From positions 1 through 45,034 of the forward strand of contig CAZNEZ010000012.1 in assembly GCA_964572475.1 (NCBI GenBank): 45,034 bases of DNA, given 5' to 3'. Positions within the stretch are counted from its first letter, which is position 1. Each line of letters begins with the position of its first letter. The stretch comes from CAZNEZ01 sp964572475 (GTDB lineage: Bacteria > Bacillota > Clostridia > Lachnospirales > Lachnospiraceae). Made by a program: the position numbers and the translations under genes. The notes beneath the pieces are model-generated. The model searched no databases. It saw only the letters and a list, made by a program, of their open reading frames with translations, and was not told where the DNA came from. Positions 40,632-45,034 of this stretch are shown piece after piece.

Positions 40632-42452
40632 ATGTGTGGAGTCGTTGGATATGTCGGAGAAAAAGACTGTGCAAGTGTATTGGTAGATGGATTATCAAAG
40701 TTAGAGTATAGAGGTTATGATTCAGCTGGAATAGCAGTATTTGATAATGGTGAGATTCAGGTTAGAAAGGCAAAAGGTCGTCTGGCCAATCTTGAAGAAA
40801 AGATGTTAACAGAAGGTAAACCATTAGGACATTGTGGTATTGGACATACAAGATGGGCTACACACGGGGAACCATCAGATATTAATTCCCATCCACATGG
40901 CAATAAGAGAGTAACTATTGTACACAATGGTATTATAGAGAATTATCAAAAGATTAAGACTTTTCTTGAAGAACAGGGATACACATTTGAAAGTGAAACA
41001 GATACAGAGACGATAGCCAAATTGCTTGATTTTTATTATGAAGGAAAGCCACTTGAGACTATAAGTAAAGTTTTAGCAGAAATCGAAGGTTCTTATGCAC
41101 TTGGAATTATGTTTGTTGATTTTCCTAATGAAATATTTGCAGTTAGAAAAGACAGCCCACTCATAATAGGAGCCGGAGATGGAGAAAACTTTATAGCATC
41201 TGATGTATCAGCTATTTTAAAATACACAAGAGATTATTATCTTCTTGAAACAGATGAGATTGCTATACTTACAGCTAATTCAGTTGATATAGTGGATATT
41301 CATGGAACTGCGATTACTAAGGAGATTCAGAGAGCAACATGGGACATTGATGCTGCTGAAAAAGGTGGATATGAGCATTTTATGCTTAAAGAGATTAATG
41401 AACAGCCTATCTCAGTTAAAACTACTATAATTCCACGTATATATAAAGATATGCCATATCTTGAAGAAAGTGGAATTACAAAAGAAGCACTTAAAGGATT
41501 TAAAAAGATATTTATTGTTGCCTGCGGAACGGCAATGCATGCGGGACTGGTTGGTAAATATGTAATAGAGAAGATTGCAAGAACAGAGGTTACAGTTGAT
41601 ATAGCTTCAGAGTTCAGATACAGAAATCCACTTGTAACAGGTGATGATTTGGTAATACTTATATCTCAGTCAGGAGAGACTGCGGATACAATAGCTGCAC
41701 TTAGATTAGCAAAAGAACTTGGTGCTACAACCATGTCGGTTGTTAATGTAAAAGGTTCTTCTATTGCAAGAGAAAGTGATTATGTTGTATATACTCATGC
41801 TGGTCCAGAGATTTCGGTTGCTTCAACTAAGGCATATTCGGTACAGCTTTCAGTAATGTATTTATTAGCCTTTGAATTAGCCTTTGCAAAAGGAGTTATT
41901 ACAGAGGAAGAATGTAGTAAATATACAGCTGAACTTGAAGCTATTCCTGATATGATTAAAAAAGCTATTGATACAATTACTAATTGCCAGTTTGTAGCAT
42001 CTAAATTGATAAATGCAGAAAGTCTGTTATATATTGGCAGGGGACTTGATTACGCACTAAGTATGGAAGGTTCACTTAAACTTAAGGAGATTTCATATAT
42101 TCATTCTGAATCATATGCAGCTGGAGAATTAAAACATGGTACAATATCATTAGTTACAGAGGGTATGCCGGTTATAGCTGTTGCTACGCAGAGAGATTTG
42201 TTTGATAAAACGATAAGTAATGTAAAAGAAGTCAAGGCAAGAGGTGCAGTTGTAGTTCTTATCTGCCATGAAGGTGTAGAAGTAAAACAGGATGTAGCGG
42301 ATTATATTATTAATGTTCCTACAGTTGATGATATATTAATGCCGCTTGTGACAGCAGTACCATTACAGTTAATTGCATACTATACATCTGTATTAAAAGG
42401 ATGCGATGTTGATAAGCCTAGAAATCTTGCTAAATCTGTAACAGTTGAATAG
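40632..42452 (+). CDS. glmS: Glutamine-fructose-6-phosphate aminotransferase
   Basis: A 606-residue enzyme making glucosamine 6-phosphate from fructose 6-phosphate and glutamine, the first step to UDP-GlcNAc for peptidoglycan. The N-terminal glutaminase has the nucleophile Cys2 (MCGVVGYVG), RWATHGEPS and HNGIIENY. Two SIS isomerase domains follow (VACGTAMHAG, SQSGETADTIAALR, STKAYSVQ), ending with DKPRNLAKSVTVE. The ribosome binding site is GGAGG. It begins 20 nt after topB, so the glmS ribozyme common upstream of glmS in Firmicutes is not present here and the gene depends on the operon for transcription. Confidence 0.97.
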   Translation: MCGVVGYVGEKDCASVLVDGLSKLEYRGYDSAGIAVFDNGEIQVRKAKGRLANLEEKMLTEGKPLGHCGIGHTRWATHGEPSDINSHPHGNKRVTIVHNGIIENYQKIKTFLEEQGYTFESETDTETIAKLLDFYYEGKPLETISKVLAEIEGSYALGIMFVDFPNEIFAVRKDSPLIIGAGDGENFIASDVSAILKYTRDYYLLETDEIAILTANSVDIVDIHGTAITKEIQRATWDIDAAEKGGYEHFMLKEINEQPISVKTTIIPRIYKDMPYLEESGITKEALKGFKKIFIVACGTAMHAGLVGKYVIEKIARTEVTVDIASEFRYRNPLVTGDDLVILISQSGETADTIAALRLAKELGATTMSVVNVKGSSIARESDYVVYTHAGPEISVASTKAYSVQLSVMYLLAFELAFAKGVITEEECSKYTAELEAIPDMIKKAIDTITNCQFVASKLINAESLLYIGRGLDYALSMEGSLKLKEISYIHSESYAAGELKHGTISLVTEGMPVIAVATQRDLFDKTISNVKEVKARGAVVVLICHEGVEVKQDVADYIINVPTVDDILMPLVTAVPLQLIAYYTSVLKGCDVDKPRNLAKSVTVE

Positions 42453-42486
42453 TGATAATTAAAACTGGAAAGGTATGTGATACATT

Positions 42487-43164
42487 ATGGAAAATTCAAT
42501 AGAAATGCTTGAAATAAAGAATCTTTATGATATGACTCAGACTATAGCTTCAGATATATTCATAGGAAAAACTTATCCTTGGGAAGTACTTAAAGATATC
42601 GGAGACTTTATAATTAAAATGGGTAATTCTCTGTCAGAAGATGAGTACGATAAGATAGGAGAGAACATCTGGATAGCTAAGGATGCTAAAGTAGCTCCAA
42701 CTGCATGTATTAATGGACCAGCCATAATTGGTAAAAATACTGAAGTCAGACATTGTGCATTTATCAGAGGAAATGCACTAATAGGTGAAAATTGTGTAGT
42801 CGGCAATTCAACCGAACTTAAAAATGTTATTCTATTTAACAATGTTCAGGTTCCACATTATAATTATGTAGGTGATTCTGTATTAGGATACAAGTCTCAT
42901 ATGGGAGCAGGTGCAGTGACTTCTAATGTTAAATCTGACAAGAAGCTGGTTACTGTTAAGTGCGGAACAAGTAAGTATGAAACAGGACTTAAAAAGTTCG
43001 GAGCAATGCTTGGCGATAACGTAGAGGTTGGATGCAATAGTGTACTTAATCCTGGTACGGTAATAGGACGTAATTCTAACATCTATCCATTGTCTATGGT
43101 TAGGGGATTTGTTCCAGCCTGCTCTATATACAAGAAGCAAAACGACATTGTAACAAAATGCTAA
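42487..43164 (+). CDS. Left-handed beta-helix protein, GlmU C-terminal-like
   Basis: A 225-residue protein of hexapeptide repeats: IWIAKDAKVAPTACINGPAI, VRHCAFIRGNALIGENCVVG, and NYVGDSVLGYKSHMGAGAVT resemble the acetyltransferase half of GlmU (with the GAGAVTSN motif) and UDP-GlcNAc pyrophosphorylase-like proteins. The nucleotidyltransferase half with its LxxGxGTRM signature is missing, so it may acetylate a sugar phosphate or bind one. A helical N-terminus of about 55 residues precedes the helix. It lies 34 nt after glmS, which makes a role in amino-sugar metabolism likely. Its annotation as 'UDP-N-acetylglucosamine pyrophosphorylase' in related genomes is therefore doubtful on its sequence. 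Confidence 0.8.
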   Translation: MENSIEMLEIKNLYDMTQTIASDIFIGKTYPWEVLKDIGDFIIKMGNSLSEDEYDKIGENIWIAKDAKVAPTACINGPAIIGKNTEVRHCAFIRGNALIGENCVVGNSTELKNVILFNNVQVPHYNYVGDSVLGYKSHMGAGAVTSNVKSDKKLVTVKCGTSKYETGLKKFGAMLGDNVEVGCNSVLNPGTVIGRNSNIYPLSMVRGFVPACSIYKKQNDIVTKC

Positions 43165-43204
43165 AAAAATAAGAATATTTTAATAATTTTGCACTCTATA
43201 AATA

Positions 43205-43273
43205 TTGACATTTAATTTTATAAATGTAATAATAGATGAAAATCGCGATTAATAAAATCAATGTAATCATTGA
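43205..43273 (+). promoter_or_regulatory. Promoter and palindromes upstream of pckA
   Basis: TTGACA (43205-43210), 16 nt, TAATAA (43227-43232; extended TAATAAT) is a good promoter. AATCGCGATT (43241-43250), a perfect 10-bp palindrome, falls at the expected transcription start. TCAATG (43258-43263), TAAT, CATTGA (43268-43273) is a second perfect inverted repeat just downstream. They suggest repressor control of pckA; no known motif is recognised. Confidence 0.55.
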
Positions 43274-43309
43274 AAGTACGCGAAATATATATCATAAAGG
43301 AGATTTAAT

Positions 43310-44998
43310 ATGTCAACAAAAGCTTATTTTCCAAGAACTGAAATTGGTGCTGGTAAAGTTGGATTTTCAACTACTAGATCAATAATTGAAGCAGCATTTT
43401 ATGGTAACAACGTAGTGAAAGTTAATACATTGAAGGAAGCATATGAATTAGCAAAGAATTCAACAGGTACAGTCGTAACTGATATGCCAGTATATAGAGG
43501 AGAAGAATTTGGTCTTGAAAAAGATGCCAAAGTCTTATTATTCAATGATGGTGCTGTAACTGGTCGTTATGCAGCAGCTCGTCGTATCGCTGGAGAACCA
43601 GGCGTTAACTGTGCAGCTCTTGATAAAGTAGCTATGGATGCTATCTATGAGTCACGTTGGAAAACAATGTATCATGCAGAAGTTTATGTTGGTCTTGATC
43701 CAGAATTCATGGTAAAAGCTCATTTACTTATTCCAGAAGGCGAAGAGAATATTATGTACAACTGGATGTTAAATTTCCAGTATATGTCAGATGAATATGT
43801 TAAGATGTACAAAAATTCAAAAGCAGTTGGAGATGGAAAAGAAGCTGATATCTTTATTTTCTCAGATCCACAGTGGATTCCAGGAGAACGTCCAAACGTT
43901 GACCTTAGCTGTTTAAGTGATCCAAAATGCTTATGTTACTTCAACACAGAACAGAACTGTGCTTGTATCTTAGGAATGAGATATTTTGGAGAACACAAAA
44001 AAGGAACTCTTACATTAGGATGGGCTATCGCTAACCGTAATGGATATGCTTCATGCCATGGTGGACAAAAAGAATACACATTAGCAGATGGAAGCAAATA
44101 TGTTGCATCAGTATTTGGTTTATCAGGATCAGGTAAGTCAACACTTACACATGCAAAACATGGCGGTAAATATGGTGTTACTGTACTTCATGATGACGCT
44201 TTTATTATTAATACAGATTCATGTGCATCAATAGCTCTTGAGCCAACATACTTTGATAAGACAGCTGATTATCCAACAGATTGTGAAGATAACAAGTACT
44301 TATTAACAGCTCAGAACTGTGCTGCTACATTAGATGAAGATGGTAAAGTTGTTCTTGTAACAGAAGATATCAGAAATGGTAATGGACGTGCTATCAAATC
44401 AAAATTATGGTCACCTAACCGTGTTGATAAGATTGACGAACCAGTTAATTCAATCTTCTGGATTATGAAAGATCCTACAATTCCACCAGTTGTTAAACTT
44501 AAAGGTGCAGATTTAGCTTCTGTTATGGGTGCTACACTTGCAACTAAGAGATCATCAGCTGAGAGACTTGCAGCAGGAGTAGATCCTAATGCATTAGTAG
44601 TTGTTCCTTATGCTAACCCATTCAGAACATACCCATTAGTAAATGATTACGAGAAGTTTAAAAAGTTAGTTGCTGAGAAGAATGTAGATTGCTATATTGT
44701 TAATACAGGCGACTTCATGGGCAAGAAAGTACAGCCTAAAGATACTTTAGGAATTCTTGAATCAATCGTTGAGAAGAAAGCTACATTTAAGAAGTGGGGA
44801 CCATTCTCAGATATCGAAATCATGGATTGGGAAGGTTTTGTTCCAGATATGAACGATAAAGAATATGTTGATCAGTTAAAGGCTAGAATGACAGATAGAT
44901 ACAACTTTGTTGAGTCAATGAATACAGTTAAGGGTGGTTATGATAAACTTCCTGCTGAAGCATTAGCAGCAATTAAGAAAGTTGTAGACGAATTATAA
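43310..44998 (+). CDS. pckA: Phosphoenolpyruvate carboxykinase (ATP)
   Basis: A 562-residue cytosolic enzyme interconverting oxaloacetate and phosphoenolpyruvate with ATP/ADP. Fermenting clostridia often run it towards CO2 fixation. The nucleotide P-loop is FGLSGSGKSTL (core 270-278), with Ser where the usual family has GLSGTGKTTL. The kinase-2 element is LHDDAFII, and TEDIRNGNGRAIKSKLWSPN and ATLATKRSSAERLA follow. Length is close to the ATP class (530-600 residues), not the GTP class (about 600 with different motifs). The start follows AAAGGAG. Codon choice is biased to preferred codons, typical of a highly expressed gene. It has its own promoter and palindromes upstream. Confidence 0.88.
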   Translation: MSTKAYFPRTEIGAGKVGFSTTRSIIEAAFYGNNVVKVNTLKEAYELAKNSTGTVVTDMPVYRGEEFGLEKDAKVLLFNDGAVTGRYAAARRIAGEPGVNCAALDKVAMDAIYESRWKTMYHAEVYVGLDPEFMVKAHLLIPEGEENIMYNWMLNFQYMSDEYVKMYKNSKAVGDGKEADIFIFSDPQWIPGERPNVDLSCLSDPKCLCYFNTEQNCACILGMRYFGEHKKGTLTLGWAIANRNGYASCHGGQKEYTLADGSKYVASVFGLSGSGKSTLTHAKHGGKYGVTVLHDDAFIINTDSCASIALEPTYFDKTADYPTDCEDNKYLLTAQNCAATLDEDGKVVLVTEDIRNGNGRAIKSKLWSPNRVDKIDEPVNSIFWIMKDPTIPPVVKLKGADLASVMGATLATKRSSAERLAAGVDPNALVVVPYANPFRTYPLVNDYEKFKKLVAEKNVDCYIVNTGDFMGKKVQPKDTLGILESIVEKKATFKKWGPFSDIEIMDWEGFVPDMNDKEYVDQLKARMTDRYNFVESMNTVKGGYDKLPAEALAAIKKVVDEL

Positions 44999-45034
44999 GA
45001 TTACGCTGAGCGTTAATCAGATAATATAACAAAA

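Noticed and set aside
43236..43385. A 49-codon open frame starting at ATG 43236 and running into the pckA start in another frame
   Set aside because: No ribosome binding site before it, it overlaps the palindromes and the strong pckA ribosome binding site, and the peptide shows no family pattern.
45001..45020. Inverted sequence GATTACGC/GCGTTAATC after pckA as terminator
   Set aside because: Arms need a bulge and the window ends before any T-run could be seen, so it cannot be called.

Overview
The window is AT-rich DNA with densely packed genes, strong GGAGG-type ribosome binding sites, short intergenic gaps and hairpin-plus-T-run terminators. Gene content points to a low-GC Firmicute of the class Clostridia, most likely Lachnospiraceae (Lachnospira/Agathobacter/Roseburia-like); this is inferred from family resemblance and no database was searched. 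Features supporting this placement are the NifU-like/GGGtGRT pair, CheX-like and CheY proteins, VTC plus DUF4956, the SleB-type hydrolase, cytosolic GH43 and GH127 enzymes and an ATP-type PEP carboxykinase.

Layout. 1-2.1 kb: the 3' part of a chemotaxis receptor, a truncated sugar-binding lipoprotein pseudogene and a cluster of hairpins with a directly repeated sequence. 2.1-6.5 kb: a conserved unknown protein, an 18-codon micro-ORF with a perfect Shine-Dalgarno sequence, ribosomal protein L25, a WYL regulator, a small unknown protein (minus strand) and a GH43 glycosidase. 6.6-8.7 kb: a NifU-like scaffold, the GGGtGRT protein and a convergent BFD-like [2Fe-2S] protein. 8.9-14.6 kb: a membrane-anchored SGNH hydrolase and two tandem LtaS-like membrane sulfatase-fold enzymes, a likely cell-envelope polymer locus. 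14.7-16.4 kb: ilvN-ilvC behind a near-consensus promoter. 16.5-19.6 kb: a GH127 beta-L-arabinofuranosidase preceded by an operator-like palindrome, a small protein and tRNA-Ser(CGA). 19.7-22.2 kb: an ECF sigma factor coupled to a membrane-anchored beta-propeller protein. 22.2-25.8 kb: a LysR regulator divergent from leuCD, then a lone AP2/HNH-like protein. 26.2-28.9 kb: a SleB-type hydrolase and threonine synthase. 28.9-34.6 kb: a CheY/CheX-like pair, a PhoB-type regulator with its histidine kinase, and a VTC polyphosphate-polymerase-like protein overlapping a DUF4956 membrane protein. 34.7-43.2 kb: a probable six-gene operon (galM, 5'-deoxynucleotidase, degenerate GGDEF-EAL, topoisomerase III, glmS, beta-helix protein). 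43.2-45 kb: pckA with its own promoter and palindrome.

Working together, the window combines amino-acid biosynthesis (ilvN, ilvC, leuCD, thrC), arabinoside and hexose use (GH43, GH127, galM), cell-wall precursor and polymer synthesis (glmS, LtaS-like pair, SGNH, SleB) and signalling (chemotaxis receptor, CheX/CheY, two-component system, ECF sigma factor, EAL phosphodiesterase). I see no phage, insertion sequence, CRISPR array or defence island. The least explained items are a small family of dispersed intergenic repeats, the perfect-SD micro-ORF before L25, the AP2/HNH-like protein, the ECF/propeller pair, the CheX-like fusion and the VTC/DUF4956 gene overlap.
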